Source: G963678255 sp963678255 (GTDB lineage Bacteria > Cloacimonadota > Cloacimonadia > Cloacimonadales > WRIO01). From it: DNA of 64,000 bases. This document shows, one piece after another, positions 45,460 through 54,670 of this stretch. Positions within the stretch are counted from its first letter, which is position 1. Every line of letters starts with the position of its first letter. The translations under genes were made by a program, and so were the position numbers. The notes beneath the pieces were generated by a model. That model was not told where the DNA came from, searched no databases, and saw nothing but the letters and a program-made list of their open reading frames with translations. Where the stretch lies: NCBI GenBank assembly GCA_963678255.2, contig CAXXTW010000002.1, positions 930,001-994,000 on the forward strand, written 5' to 3'.

Positions 45460-47769
45460 TTAAAATTTCTGTTTAATCTTTTCAACAGCTAAAAGAATAG
45501 CTTCAGGAGTAGCTGGGTGACTTAACTCAGCTTCGATATTATAATTATTTATAGATTCAATAGCGTCTTTAATAGCAAACCATACAGCTTCCCCATAAAT
45601 CAAAGGTGGTTCTCCGAGGGCTTTACTTCCCAAGACACTATTAGCTTTACAATCTTTTTCCACCAATTCAATATCCCATAATTGAGGAATATCTCTAATA
45701 GTAGGGAATTTATAGGTTGAAGGGGTTAGAGCCAAATACCTACCTTTACTATCAAAATTTTCTTCTTCCATAGTACACCAGCCTAATCCCTGAATAAAGG
45801 CACCAGTGATTTGTCCTTTATCAATATTCTGGTTAAGAGATTTACCCGTCTCATGAACTATATAGACCTTTGGCAAGGAAAAATTCCCATGAACAAGATC
45901 AATTTCAGCTTCAACCAAAGCACTTCCATAGACAAAATAATAAAAGGGAGTACCTTTCCCTTTTTCTCGATCAAAAAAGATACCAGGAGTTGAATAGTAG
46001 CCATGAGCACCAAGATCAATCCTCTCTAAGTATGCTTTATGAATCAAATTTTCAAAAGAAATCGATAAATCAGGATTGTTTTTATGAGAGACCTGGTCAT
46101 CTTTAAAAACAATATCAGAAACATCATCAAGGTTTAATTCTTTTAAAGCTAAAGAAGAAAGACGAAGTTTTATTTTTTCAGCAGCGATTCTAGCAGCAGA
46201 GCCATTGATATCAGTACCAGAGGATGCTGCAGTTGGAGAAGCATTACCAATCCTTTTTGTATTTGAGCTTTCAATTCTGATTCTTCCAAGAGATACACCC
46301 AAAGTATCAGCGACAATCAAGGCAACTTTAGTATTTAAAGATTGCCCCATCTCTACCCCACCATGACTTACAGAAATCGTTCCATCCGTATATATCCAAA
46401 TCAGAGCAGAGCCTTGATTTAAAAAGGCGGTAGTAAAGGAAATACCAAATTTAATTGGAATGAGAGCAATTCCTCTTTTTTTAAGTAGATTAAGTGAGTT
46501 AAACTCCTTAATGGTGTTAATTAACTCAGAATAATTTGATTTAATTAAGCATTTCTTTATATAATAATCTTCAGGAGCATCAAGAACAGGTTGAGAAAAA
46601 GGAGTAAATTGTTCTTCTTTATAGGCATTAACACATCTAATTTCCTGAGGATCTTTGTTGAGAAATCTAGCAATACGATGTATAGCATTCTCGATGACTA
46701 ATATACCCTGAGGCGCACCGAACCCTCTGAAGGCAGTATTTGGAGGCAAATTGGTTCGACAAGCTTTTCCAATAATTCGTGCGTTAGGGATATAATAAGC
46801 ATTATCCGCATGTAACATGGCTCTTTCTAAAATGGCTACTGATAAATCAATAGAAGCCCCGCCATTACTGCAAAATTCTACATCATAGGCTAAGATTTTT
46901 CCATTATCATCAAAACCAATGGTATATTTAGATTCAAAAGGATGACGTTTTCCAGTACATTCGATATCTTCTAAGCGATTTAAAACTAATTCAACTGGTT
47001 TTTTTGTCATAAAGCAAGCAAAGGCAGTTAAGCAGGCAAAGAGAGTGGCATTTCTTTCTTTACCACCAAATGCTCCACCGAGTCTTTTAATATCAACAGT
47101 AATATCTTTACTTGATAAACCAAGCACTTTTGCAGTAATTTCTTGTACTTCAGATGAGCTTTGCGTTGCAGAGCTAATAATAATTTCATCGTGATCCCCC
47201 ATAATTGCTCTTGATCTTTGAGTTTCCATATAAAAATGTTCTTGAGCACCAGACTTAAATTTACCAGAGATTATATGAGGAGAATTTTTCATTCCTTTTT
47301 TCAAATCACCACATTCGATCACACGTGGAGGAATATATAAATTATCATTTTTCAGAGCTTCTTCTATAGTAAGGATTGGTGTTAACTCATTGTATGAAAT
47401 TTCAATTGCTTTTACTCCAAGTTCTGCGAGGCGAGGTGATTCTGCAACAACCAAAGCGATAGGTTGTCCGATGTAATTAACCAGATCCTCAGCAAGGAGG
47501 GGTTCATCAGCCATTAAATGACCAATTTGATTTTCTCCAGGGATATCTTTAGCTGTTAAAACAGTCTTTATTCCTTTAATATTTTTGGCAATCTCAGTAT
47601 TAATGGATATAATATGAGCATGAGCATATTTACTATGAAATATTGCAATATAAAGCATCCCCTGAGGTTTAATTTCATCAGCAATGAATTTTGATAAACC
47701 TTGTATGTGTCTTAATCCGTTCAATTCAGGAGGTGTTAAAGAGAATTTATTCTTCTTTATTTCAGTCAC
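45460..47769 (-). CDS. Molybdenum-binding subunit of hydroxylase 2 (XdhA-like)
   Basis: The 769-residue protein starts at GTG 47769, chosen because GGAGG lies 5 bases upstream and the start overlaps the previous stop by 8 bases. A longer frame to 47910 lies within that gene. It is a full xanthine-dehydrogenase large subunit: GGAFGGKERN, AFRGFGAPQG, GGVEMGQSLNTK, AASSGTDINGSAA and the catalytic Glu in ALGEPPLIYGEA. It partners the fused [2Fe-2S]/FAD subunit encoded just upstream, forming a complete NAD(P)-linked or similar purine hydroxylase. Confidence 0.9.
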   Translation of the reverse strand: MTEIKKNKFSLTPPELNGLRHIQGLSKFIADEIKPQGMLYIAIFHSKYAHAHIISINTEIAKNIKGIKTVLTAKDIPGENQIGHLMADEPLLAEDLVNYIGQPIALVVAESPRLAELGVKAIEISYNELTPILTIEEALKNDNLYIPPRVIECGDLKKGMKNSPHIISGKFKSGAQEHFYMETQRSRAIMGDHDEIIISSATQSSSEVQEITAKVLGLSSKDITVDIKRLGGAFGGKERNATLFACLTAFACFMTKKPVELVLNRLEDIECTGKRHPFESKYTIGFDDNGKILAYDVEFCSNGGASIDLSVAILERAMLHADNAYYIPNARIIGKACRTNLPPNTAFRGFGAPQGILVIENAIHRIARFLNKDPQEIRCVNAYKEEQFTPFSQPVLDAPEDYYIKKCLIKSNYSELINTIKEFNSLNLLKKRGIALIPIKFGISFTTAFLNQGSALIWIYTDGTISVSHGGVEMGQSLNTKVALIVADTLGVSLGRIRIESSNTKRIGNASPTAASSGTDINGSAARIAAEKIKLRLSSLALKELNLDDVSDIVFKDDQVSHKNNPDLSISFENLIHKAYLERIDLGAHGYYSTPGIFFDREKGKGTPFYYFVYGSALVEAEIDLVHGNFSLPKVYIVHETGKSLNQNIDKGQITGAFIQGLGWCTMEEENFDSKGRYLALTPSTYKFPTIRDIPQLWDIELVEKDCKANSVLGSKALGEPPLIYGEAVWFAIKDAIESINNYNIEAELSHPATPEAILLAVEKIKQKF

Positions 47770-49225
47770 ATGAACCTCCAATAAACAATTGAAGTTTTTC
47801 AAGATGAGCCAAGCAATGATTTCGAATAAGTAAAAGTCGATATTCTCTACTTCCCCTAACATCAGAGATAGGGTTAAATTGTTCCTGAATATGATTAATA
47901 AAACCTTCAAAATCAGATCTTTTATTAATCAAATCCAAATCAGATAAATCAGAATAGGCTAGTTTAGGGAAAGCAGAAACTCCACCAAAAGATAATGTTA
48001 TGTTTTTAATACATCCCTGATAAATCTCAACATTGATAAAGGAAACCACCGCAGAAATATCGACAGCAATTCTTTTAGTAGATTTTTCAAAATTAAAAAA
48101 ACAATTTTGTTTAGGAATAATAATTTGTTTTATAATATCCCCCTGATTGAGGATGGTTTTTTTGTAATCCAGATAAAAATCTTTTATTAAAACTGAGCTT
48201 TCATGATCTTCATTCATAATCACAATAGAAGCCCCCAATCCTAGTAAAACAGTAGCCATATCAGCTACAGGAGAAGCATTCGCGATGTTTCCAGCTAAAG
48301 TTGCAGTATGTCTGATTTGTTGAGAGGCGATTTTTGAGATAATGTTTGAAAGAATCGGAAAATGTTTCTTAATAGTTTCATTATCACAAACCATTTGATA
48401 AGTAACTGTGGAACCAACAATTATATTCCTTTCATCTTCGATTATTTGAGACAATTCAGAAATTTTAGAAATGTCAATAATAGTTTGGGGGATGTTTCTA
48501 TGGATATTAATATCAACCCACAAATCAGTACCGCCATTAATAATTTTAGCATCAGGAAATTTTTTTAGTAAAGTAAAAACTGAGGATTTTAATACAGGAA
48601 TGAAGTAAGAAACTGTATCATAAGTTTCAACAGCTTTTGTAGAAAAAAAGTTTAATTCTTTATTTTTATAATCTTTTAAACTAAGTTGAATATCTTGGAA
48701 ATGTTCAGGATAAAATGATTCATATAATTCCGGGTTTTTCTGATAATAAGTTGAGACCGCTTCAGCGGCGTCTAAAATAGCCAAATAACCTGTACATCGA
48801 CAAAGATTTCCTTCTAAAAAAGCAAAGATACTTTCTCTACTTTGACACATCCCTTTCGAAAACAAGCTAAAGAGGGATAAAACGATACCAGGAGTACAAA
48901 ATCCGCATTGAGCCCCATGATGATCAAGTAAGAACTGTTGAATGGGATGCAATTTGTCATTATCAGCAATCCCTTCAATAGTAATTAAATGACAATTATT
49001 TAATTTAGCTATAGGAAAAATGCAAGAATTGACAGAATTATAAACAAATTTGTCATTTTCCCATTGTCCAATAACTACTGTACAAGCTCCACAATCCCCT
49101 TCAGAGCAACTTTCTTTTGTTCCATTTAAATGTAAGATTTCACGAATAAAATAAAGTGTACTCCACCCAGGTTCTATCTTAAATTTGCAAAAATCGCCAT
49201 TAATATAACATTCAATTAAGCCCAT
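47762..49225 (-). CDS. Fused [2Fe-2S]-FAD subunit of hydroxylase 2
   Basis: The 487-residue product joins an N-terminal [2Fe-2S] domain pair (CSEGDCGAC; CGFCTPG and CRCTGY) to an FAD-binding domain (INGGTDLWVDIN near residue 235, RHTATLAGNIANASPVADM) and the CO-dehydrogenase-flavoprotein C-terminal domain (SFGGVSAFPKLAYS, RGSREYRLLLI). Start ATG 49225 has GAGG 8 bases upstream; a longer frame runs into the promoter and is rejected. It is the first gene of the purine operon. XdhA-type partners usually have separate FAD and Fe-S proteins in E. coli; the fusion is common elsewhere. Confidence 0.92.
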   Translation of the reverse strand: MGLIECYINGDFCKFKIEPGWSTLYFIREILHLNGTKESCSEGDCGACTVVIGQWENDKFVYNSVNSCIFPIAKLNNCHLITIEGIADNDKLHPIQQFLLDHHGAQCGFCTPGIVLSLFSLFSKGMCQSRESIFAFLEGNLCRCTGYLAILDAAEAVSTYYQKNPELYESFYPEHFQDIQLSLKDYKNKELNFFSTKAVETYDTVSYFIPVLKSSVFTLLKKFPDAKIINGGTDLWVDINIHRNIPQTIIDISKISELSQIIEDERNIIVGSTVTYQMVCDNETIKKHFPILSNIISKIASQQIRHTATLAGNIANASPVADMATVLLGLGASIVIMNEDHESSVLIKDFYLDYKKTILNQGDIIKQIIIPKQNCFFNFEKSTKRIAVDISAVVSFINVEIYQGCIKNITLSFGGVSAFPKLAYSDLSDLDLINKRSDFEGFINHIQEQFNPISDVRGSREYRLLLIRNHCLAHLEKLQLFIGGSCD

Positions 49226-49309
49226 ATCACTAACCTCATTTCCTAATAAACCAACTCTACGAGCGGAATTTTGTATTAGATAACAACTATAACAATATTC
49301 CAACATTCC

Positions 49310-49338
49310 TTTATACAAAAACAGGCAAATCTAATCAA
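49310..49338 (-). promoter_or_regulatory. Promoter of the purine-degradation operon
   Basis: On the minus strand TTGATT (49338-49333) and TATAAA (49315-49310) are 17 bases apart, giving a leader of about 80 bases to the ATG at 49225. The leader contains GGAAT and ATTCC elements that could pair, but no purine riboswitch core is recognisable. No other good promoter is seen inside the 18-kb gene run. Confidence 0.65.
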
Positions 49339-49380
49339 TCTTTTTTTTTGTATTTGCTAAAATAAACAAAACGAGGAATT

Positions 49381-49461
49381 ATGAATATTCTTTTATTTTA
49401 TTTATTTTTATTATTTTACAGCTCTATTTATTATAATATTTATACATTATCTTTACTATGA
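49381..49461 (+). CDS. Possible 26-residue hydrophobic small protein
   Basis: ATG 49381 has GAGG 4 bases upstream and opens 26 codons of almost purely hydrophobic residues (MNILLFYLFLLFYSS...), divergent from the purine operon. It could be a small membrane protein or a chance frame in AT-rich sequence. From here to 49661 nothing else is recognisable. Confidence 0.25.
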   Translation: MNILLFYLFLLFYSSIYYNIYTLSLL

Positions 49462-49661
49462 TGTTCTATTTAAATTAGTTAAATATACTTGAAGCTATAA
49501 AGTAATTTATACATATCTCCAAGCAAGGAGTAAGCGATAAGAAGGCAATAAGAAGGAATCAAGATAACTCAACATAATAATATCAAAAGTGATGAATAGG
49601 GGGCTAATCAGGAAAATCAACAATAAAAAGTGAACATAACCTTTATATTTAAACCTATTTC

Positions 49662-50915
49662 AAAAATTGACATCTATTGGAGAAGATAATGGTAGTGCTG
49701 ACGCACTACAGATAATGGCAAATCGGAGATTTGCAGATAAAAGCTCATATCAGGCTGTTGCCTGTTTGGTAAAAATGAAACACCTTGTTTTGAGATTGTC
49801 CTTTTAAAAAATTGACATCTATTGGAGAAGATATGGATATTTCTTTGAGATAGTATTGTTCATTTCTTTTGTCTTGATACCTGGATATTTAATATATTTT
49901 ATGGATTAATTAATTAAAATAGACAAATACACAAGGTGTTTCATAGGAGCTCATATCAGGCTGTTGCCTGTTTGGTAAAAATGAAACACCTTGTTTTGAG
50001 ATTGTCCTTTTAAAAAATTGACATCTATTGGAGAAGATATGGATATTTCTTTGAGATAGTATTGTTCATTACTTTTGTCTTGATACCTGGATATTTAATA
50101 TATTTTATGGATTAATTAATTAAAATAGACAAATACACAAGGTGTTTCATAGGAGATAAGAGATAAAATTAAACTTATGAGTTGTTAATAATGGCAAATC
50201 AGAGATTTGCAGATAAAAGCTCATATCAGGCTGTTGCCTGTTTGGTAAAAATGAAACACCTTGTTTTGAGATTGTCCTTTTAAAAAATTGACATCTATTG
50301 GAGAAGATATGGATATTTCTTTGAGATAGTATTGTTCATTACTTTTGTCTTGATACCTGGATATTTAATATATTTTATGGATTAATTAATTAAAATAGAC
50401 AAATACACAAGGTGTTTCATAGGAGCTCATATCAGGCTGTTGCCTGTTTGGTAAAAATGAAACACCTTGTTTTGAGATTGTCCTTTTAAAAAATTGACAT
50501 CTATTGGAGAAGATATGGATATTTCTTTGAGATAGTAGTGTTCATTTCTTTTGTCTTGATACTTGGATATTTAATATATTTTATGGATTAATTAATTAAA
50601 ATAGACAAATACACAAGATGTTTCATAGGAGATAAGAGATAAGAGATAAGAGATAATCATCATCGTTGGAGGATATCTTTAGGATGGCATATGTTGAATA
50701 AAGTCTTTTCATTTCTTTGAGAGGGTATTGTTCATTTCTTTTGTCTTGATACAAAATAAACAAAGCAAAGAAAAAATCAAGCCCGGAAAAAATCTACTAT
50801 CTCCATTCACTCTCAGGGGCTCTACCATAAACTCGCTCTTCGAGCTCAAACATATAGCTGTTCGCATCCCTTTGAATTTCCATCCGACTTAACGCTATTT
50901 CTTTAATGGGCGATT
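49662..50915. repeat. Repeat array 3
   Basis: The array starts with a partial S core joined to the GTAGTGC/GCACTAC and GCAAATC/GATTTGC hairpin modules, the same composite as at 9603-9690. It holds S units ending in CATAGGAG at 49942, 50148, 50418 and 50624. Between 50156 and 50218 lies another GCAAATC-aga-GATTTGC module. From 50632 a degenerate L' unit, preceded by GATAAGA repeats, runs to about 50915 and lacks its right inverted repeat. Bases 50916-51150 hold nothing recognisable. Confidence 0.82.
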
Positions 50916-51152
50916 TTACTATATTTTACATTTTAATCCGGGAGAGAGATAGTTGGAACTCAGATTTAGGAGATGATCTTATGAAATTGTTCCATTATTA
51001 GTAAAGATTTATTGCTGGATATGTCAAGAAAACGTCGATATGGAGCATATAGGTTCACTTTTCTCGCCTATAAGTACAAGAGTTGCTTAATGGGATCTTA
51101 TATAATTTGGACAGTCTCCTTTTTGAGAAATATAGGTTGAGAAAAATTTATC

Positions 51153-51181
51153 TTGACTAAAGGATAAAAAGGTCATAATTT
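51153..51181 (+). promoter_or_regulatory. Promoter of the Memo/AMMECR1 genes
   Basis: TTGACT (51153-51158) and TAATTT (51176-51181) lie 17 bases apart, 36 bases ahead of the ATG at 51217. Confidence 0.5.
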
Positions 51182-51216
51182 AGAAATATTGAGAAATTAT
51201 ATTAATAGGAGTCACT

Positions 51217-52035
51217 ATGATAAGAAAAGCACAGTTTTCAGGCACATTTTATCCGGATGATCCGAAAGAATTAAGAAAAATGCTAGAGTATTTTTATAAT
51301 AATGCAGATGTAGAAGCAACATCAGAGGATTGTTTAGGGTTGATTATCCCACATGCAGGATATGTTTTTTCAGGGCAGACAGCAGCTTATTCATTTAAAT
51401 ATATTTCCAAACTGAAAAAAAGAAAAGCTGTGATCATAGCACCAAGTCATCATTGTATGAATATAAATTTTTCAATATCAGATTATGAATCTTATGAAAC
51501 TCCATTAGGGCAAGTAAAGGTAGATGTAAAAGCAGTACAGGAATTTTTAAATTCAGGATTATTTTTTAAAGATCAAAAAGCAGATATGACAGAACATTCT
51601 TTAGAGGTAATGTTACCTTTTTTATATTTTCTCAACCCAGAAATAGAAATCATCCCCATCTTGTTTGAAATTCCAAACCGAGAGAACTCGAATACTTTGA
51701 TTAATTATTTAATAAATTATTATAAATCTGATTTTTCGGATGTAGTTTTTATCATTAGTAGTGATCTTTCTCATTATCATTCGAGTTCTATTGCTAAACA
51801 GATGGATTTACAATTGATCCATTGGATTCAATCATTAGAGACAGAACGATTTTTAAAAGAGATCTATGATCAAACCATAGAAGCCTGTGGTTTTGGAGGA
51901 ATCTTATTTATAATGGAATTAGCAAAGCAGACAGGTTATCAACATCCCTTGCTTTTAAAATACAGTCATTCAGGCGAGATAAATCATCGCAACGATCAAG
52001 TTGTTGGCTATGTTTCGATTGCGATAAACAGATAG
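51217..52035 (+). CDS. MEMO1 family protein (AmmeMemoRadiSam system protein B)
   Basis: The 272-residue protein shows the Memo fold marks: AQFSGTFYPDDPKEL at the start, IIPHAGYVFSGQTAAYSFKYI, VIIAPSHHCMN, TEHSLEVMLPFL, ISSDLSHYH and ACGFGGI. The histidines of the extradiol-dioxygenase-like metal pocket are kept. It is followed 8 bases later by an AMMECR1 gene, the usual bacterial pairing. The third partner, a radical SAM enzyme, is not adjacent. The biochemical role of the trio is not established. Confidence 0.92.
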   Translation: MIRKAQFSGTFYPDDPKELRKMLEYFYNNADVEATSEDCLGLIIPHAGYVFSGQTAAYSFKYISKLKKRKAVIIAPSHHCMNINFSISDYESYETPLGQVKVDVKAVQEFLNSGLFFKDQKADMTEHSLEVMLPFLYFLNPEIEIIPILFEIPNRENSNTLINYLINYYKSDFSDVVFIISSDLSHYHSSSIAKQMDLQLIHWIQSLETERFLKEIYDQTIEACGFGGILFIMELAKQTGYQHPLLLKYSHSGEINHRNDQVVGYVSIAINR

Positions 52036-52043
52036 GAGTTATC

Positions 52044-52610
52044 ATGTTAAAAAACGAACAGAAGAAATTTTTACTTACCTTAGCACGTCAAACAATTCGA
52101 TCATTTCTTTTTAAGGAAGCTTTAGATTTAGAATGCTCAGATGATCCCATATATCAGGAAAAAAGAGGAGCCTTTGTGACCATCCATAAGCGAGGAAAAC
52201 TAAGAGGTTGCATTGGATATATCAAAGGATATAAATCACTTTATGATACAATTAGTGATATGGCGGTAGCAGCAGCATTTAAAGATCCTCGATTCCCAGC
52301 ACTGAAACAATCAGAATTAGAAGAAGTTGATTTTGAAATATCAATTTTATCTGAGTTAATTCTTATAAAAAAACCAGAAGAGATAGAAATCGGGCGAGAT
52401 GGTTTGTTTATAGAAAACAATCATCAGCAAGGATTGTTATTACCTCAAGTAGCAGTTGAATGGAAATGGGATAAACTGACATTTCTCCAACAAACCTGCC
52501 AGAAAGCCGGGTTAGGGATAAATACATGGAAAGATTCAGCAACCAATCTTTGGCGTTTTGAGGCAGATATATTTTCAGAAAAGGAATTTCCAGTTAATGA
52601 TAAGGACTAA
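52044..52610 (+). CDS. AMMECR1 domain protein (AmmeMemoRadiSam system protein A)
   Basis: The 188-residue product has the hallmark GAFVTIHKRGKLRGCIGYI with the LRGCIG motif, AAAFKDPRFPAL and GLLLPQVAVEWKWD with LQQTCQKAG. Ribosome site TAGGAG lies 7 bases before ATG. It partners the MEMO1 gene upstream. Its 3' end overlaps the CPBP gene by 14 bases, so the three genes form one transcript. Confidence 0.92.
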   Translation: MLKNEQKKFLLTLARQTIRSFLFKEALDLECSDDPIYQEKRGAFVTIHKRGKLRGCIGYIKGYKSLYDTISDMAVAAAFKDPRFPALKQSELEEVDFEISILSELILIKKPEEIEIGRDGLFIENNHQQGLLLPQVAVEWKWDKLTFLQQTCQKAGLGINTWKDSATNLWRFEADIFSEKEFPVNDKD

Positions 52611-53295
52611 TAACATAAGGCAGCAATTATTACTTGATTGTATTTTGTTTGGAATACCGACCATATTACTATTTATTTGCACCAAACTTGTGATTCCCTT
52701 TGTCAATCTACACTACAATATTTCTTTGATATATTGTTGGTATCTATTCAGCTCTATATTAGTTTTTATCCCGATGTTTATTACAGCTTTATATTTTAAG
52801 CCGAGAGGTTTGACCTTTTTATCTAGTTTTAGAATCAAAGGGATGACCAAACGAGATTTCGGATATTCACTTTTTGGGATTATAGGAATATCAGTCTTAA
52901 CCATGTTATTATTAAAAGTGATGGAAAAGTTAATTCCTGGTTTTTCACCCCAACCAGACTTTATGAAGTTAGAACCCACTGGGACAAACTATGGGATATT
53001 ATTAGCTTGGTTACCGATGTTTTTCTTTAACATAATAGGAGAAGGGATATATTGGAGAGGGATAGTATATCCTATTCAGGAGCGTCATTATGGTGCATAT
53101 ACTTGGATAATTCATGGAGTATTCTGGTCAATTTTTCACTTAGCATTTGGATTAAAATTAATGATCATCCTCTTCCCCATATTATTTATCATTCCTTTTG
53201 TAATTCAGCAAACAAAGAACACAACAAACGACATAATCATTCATGCAATGATCAATGGAGTAGGATTTATATCCATAGCATTTGGGATAATTTGA
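52597..53295 (+). CDS. CPBP-family intramembrane protein with altered glutamate motif
   Basis: The 232-residue protein has about seven membrane helices. The CPBP/Abi motif region reads IIGEGIYWRGIVYP, the second motif WSIFHLAFG keeps the FxxxH pattern and the third reads HAMINGVGF. In active proteases the first motif has a Glu pair (EExxxR); here the second Glu is Gly, so proteolysis is uncertain. Start ATG 52597 is chosen because AAGGA lies upstream, though 11 bases away; 52558 is an alternative deeper in AMMECR1. Confidence 0.75.
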   Translation: MIRTNNIRQQLLLDCILFGIPTILLFICTKLVIPFVNLHYNISLIYCWYLFSSILVFIPMFITALYFKPRGLTFLSSFRIKGMTKRDFGYSLFGIIGISVLTMLLLKVMEKLIPGFSPQPDFMKLEPTGTNYGILLAWLPMFFFNIIGEGIYWRGIVYPIQERHYGAYTWIIHGVFWSIFHLAFGLKLMIILFPILFIIPFVIQQTKNTTNDIIIHAMINGVGFISIAFGII

Positions 53296-53389
53296 GCAGA
53301 GGTCTTTTTTTTAATTAAGTCAAATAATTATCATTTAAAAAGTTAAAACAATTGAGAGAATAAAAAGAGAAATTAGAGAAAAAAAGTTA

Positions 53390-53418
53390 TTGACAGGAAA
53401 AGTGATATTAGATAAATA
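53390..53418 (+). promoter_or_regulatory. tRNA operon promoter
   Basis: TTGACA (53390-53395) and TAAATA (53413-53418) are spaced by 17 bases, ending 25 bases ahead of the first tRNA. Confidence 0.7.
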
Positions 53419-53443
53419 GGAATCATAATCAATAGTGTGAAAC

Positions 53444-53518
<75 letters not shown>

Positions 53519-53530
53519 TTTATTTTTAAT

Positions 53531-53604
53531 GGCGACATCGCCAAGTGGTAAGGCTAGGGTCTGCAAAATCCTCATCCCCGGTTCAAATCCGGGTGTCGCC
53601 TCCA
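53531..53604 (+). tRNA. tRNA-Cys (GCA)
   Basis: The acceptor stem GGCGACA/TGTCGCC, the anticodon loop CTGCAAA with GCA, the T-loop GGTTCAAATCC and an encoded CCA are present. It lies 12 bases after tRNA-Gly. Confidence 0.97.
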
Positions 53605-53621
53605 TTAATGTGAATGATCTT

Positions 53622-53709
53622 GCCGGAGTGGTGGAATTGGTAGACACAAGGGACTTAAAATCCCTCGGAATTTACTTCCGTGCCGGTTCAAGTCCGGCCT
53701 CTGGTACCA
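53622..53709 (+). tRNA. tRNA-Leu (TAA)
   Basis: This 88-base class II tRNA has acceptor GCCGGAG pairing with CTCTGGT (two G-U pairs), anticodon TAA in ACTTAAAAT, a long variable arm (CTCGGAATTTACTTCCG) and an encoded CCA. It is the last of three co-transcribed tRNAs. Confidence 0.97.
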
Positions 53710-53715
53710 ATATAT

Positions 53716-53743
53716 AAGCTGATCGACCGATCAGCTTTTTTTT
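53716..53743 (+). terminator. tRNA operon terminator
   Basis: A 9-bp stem AAGCTGATC / GATCAGCTT with loop GACC is followed by a run of T, 7 bases after tRNA-Leu. Confidence 0.92.
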
Positions 53744-53849
53744 ATTGAATAAATCCAATAAAGATTAATACCAATAATATGACAAATAGATTACATATTT
53801 GTAAGAAAAATGAATAGAATGAGAATGTATTTGTTATACTAATTTAGAG

Positions 53850-54560
53850 TTAGAGTAGTTTTGCTTTAACTTTCTTTTTGTTTAAGAGAAATTGAACCGT
53901 ATAATGTAAAGATGGGTTAGTGGTAGTATAGAGAAATTCTTTTACGATAGATCTGTCAATTTTTATCATTTCAGAGATTGTTTTATTATGAAATCTTTTC
54001 CCAGGCAATTGTCTTTCATATACATGAATCATGGTCATTTCAGTTAATTCTTCAAAAGTTTTGTGTTTTAGAAGTTCCATGAGAACAAGATAAGTCATCA
54101 TCACATCACCATCAGCTGTATGTGGTTTAAAATGACTTAGCAGATTCTCATCCATATTAAATTCTTTTCTTAAAAACTTTAAGGAGCTTTTGCCTGTATT
54201 GAATATTTTTCTAGTGCAAAGTTCAGTATCAAGTATTTGACAAGAGCATTGGATTCCTTCTTTTGCGAGCATAAATATATCATTTTCCACAGCGTGACCA
54301 ATAATCACATTATGAGAGCTACTGAAAATTTCATTAATGTAGAGAAACAGTTCTGTCTTTCTAAAGGAAGGCTTATCTTTTACCATTACATTGGAGATAT
54401 TATGAACCCAACGAGCGCCTTCTTTGATGGAGACTCCTGGGTTAAATAGGCCTTTTCTAATATCTGCCAGCTTATAGTTATCATATTTGGCAATAGCCAA
54501 ACTAATGATTCGATCCTCTCTTGAGGATCCGCTCGTTTCAGTATCAATAATATAATTCAT
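53850..54560 (-). CDS. DnaQ-like 3'-5' exonuclease (ExoX-like)
   Basis: The 236-residue protein has the DEDDh exonuclease motifs: Exo I in YIIDTETSG, Exo II in IGHAVENDIFML and Exo III in HTADGDVMM. The remaining 80 residues include a helical tail and a basic end (NKKKVKAKLL), as in exonuclease X-type or epsilon-like proteins, but no UvrC or BRCT domain follows. It probably trims single-stranded DNA or RNA ends in repair. It stands alone between the tRNA operon and the outer-membrane gene. Confidence 0.88.
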   Translation of the reverse strand: MNYIIDTETSGSSREDRIISLAIAKYDNYKLADIRKGLFNPGVSIKEGARWVHNISNVMVKDKPSFRKTELFLYINEIFSSSHNVIIGHAVENDIFMLAKEGIQCSCQILDTELCTRKIFNTGKSSLKFLRKEFNMDENLLSHFKPHTADGDVMMTYLVLMELLKHKTFEELTEMTMIHVYERQLPGKRFHNKTISEMIKIDRSIVKEFLYTTTNPSLHYTVQFLLNKKKVKAKLL

Positions 54561-54670
54561 ATAATGGACGAATGATATAATTATTGAATTTTGTCAACTA
54601 ATTATTACAGAAGACAGGGAGAAAGAGAGAATATCTTTCTGAATCAGAAAACATGGTAAGAGTAAAAGGA

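Noticed and set aside
49226..49310. Purine riboswitch in the operon leader
   Set aside because: The leader is about 80 bases and I could not find the conserved three-way junction core; only a weak pairing is possible.
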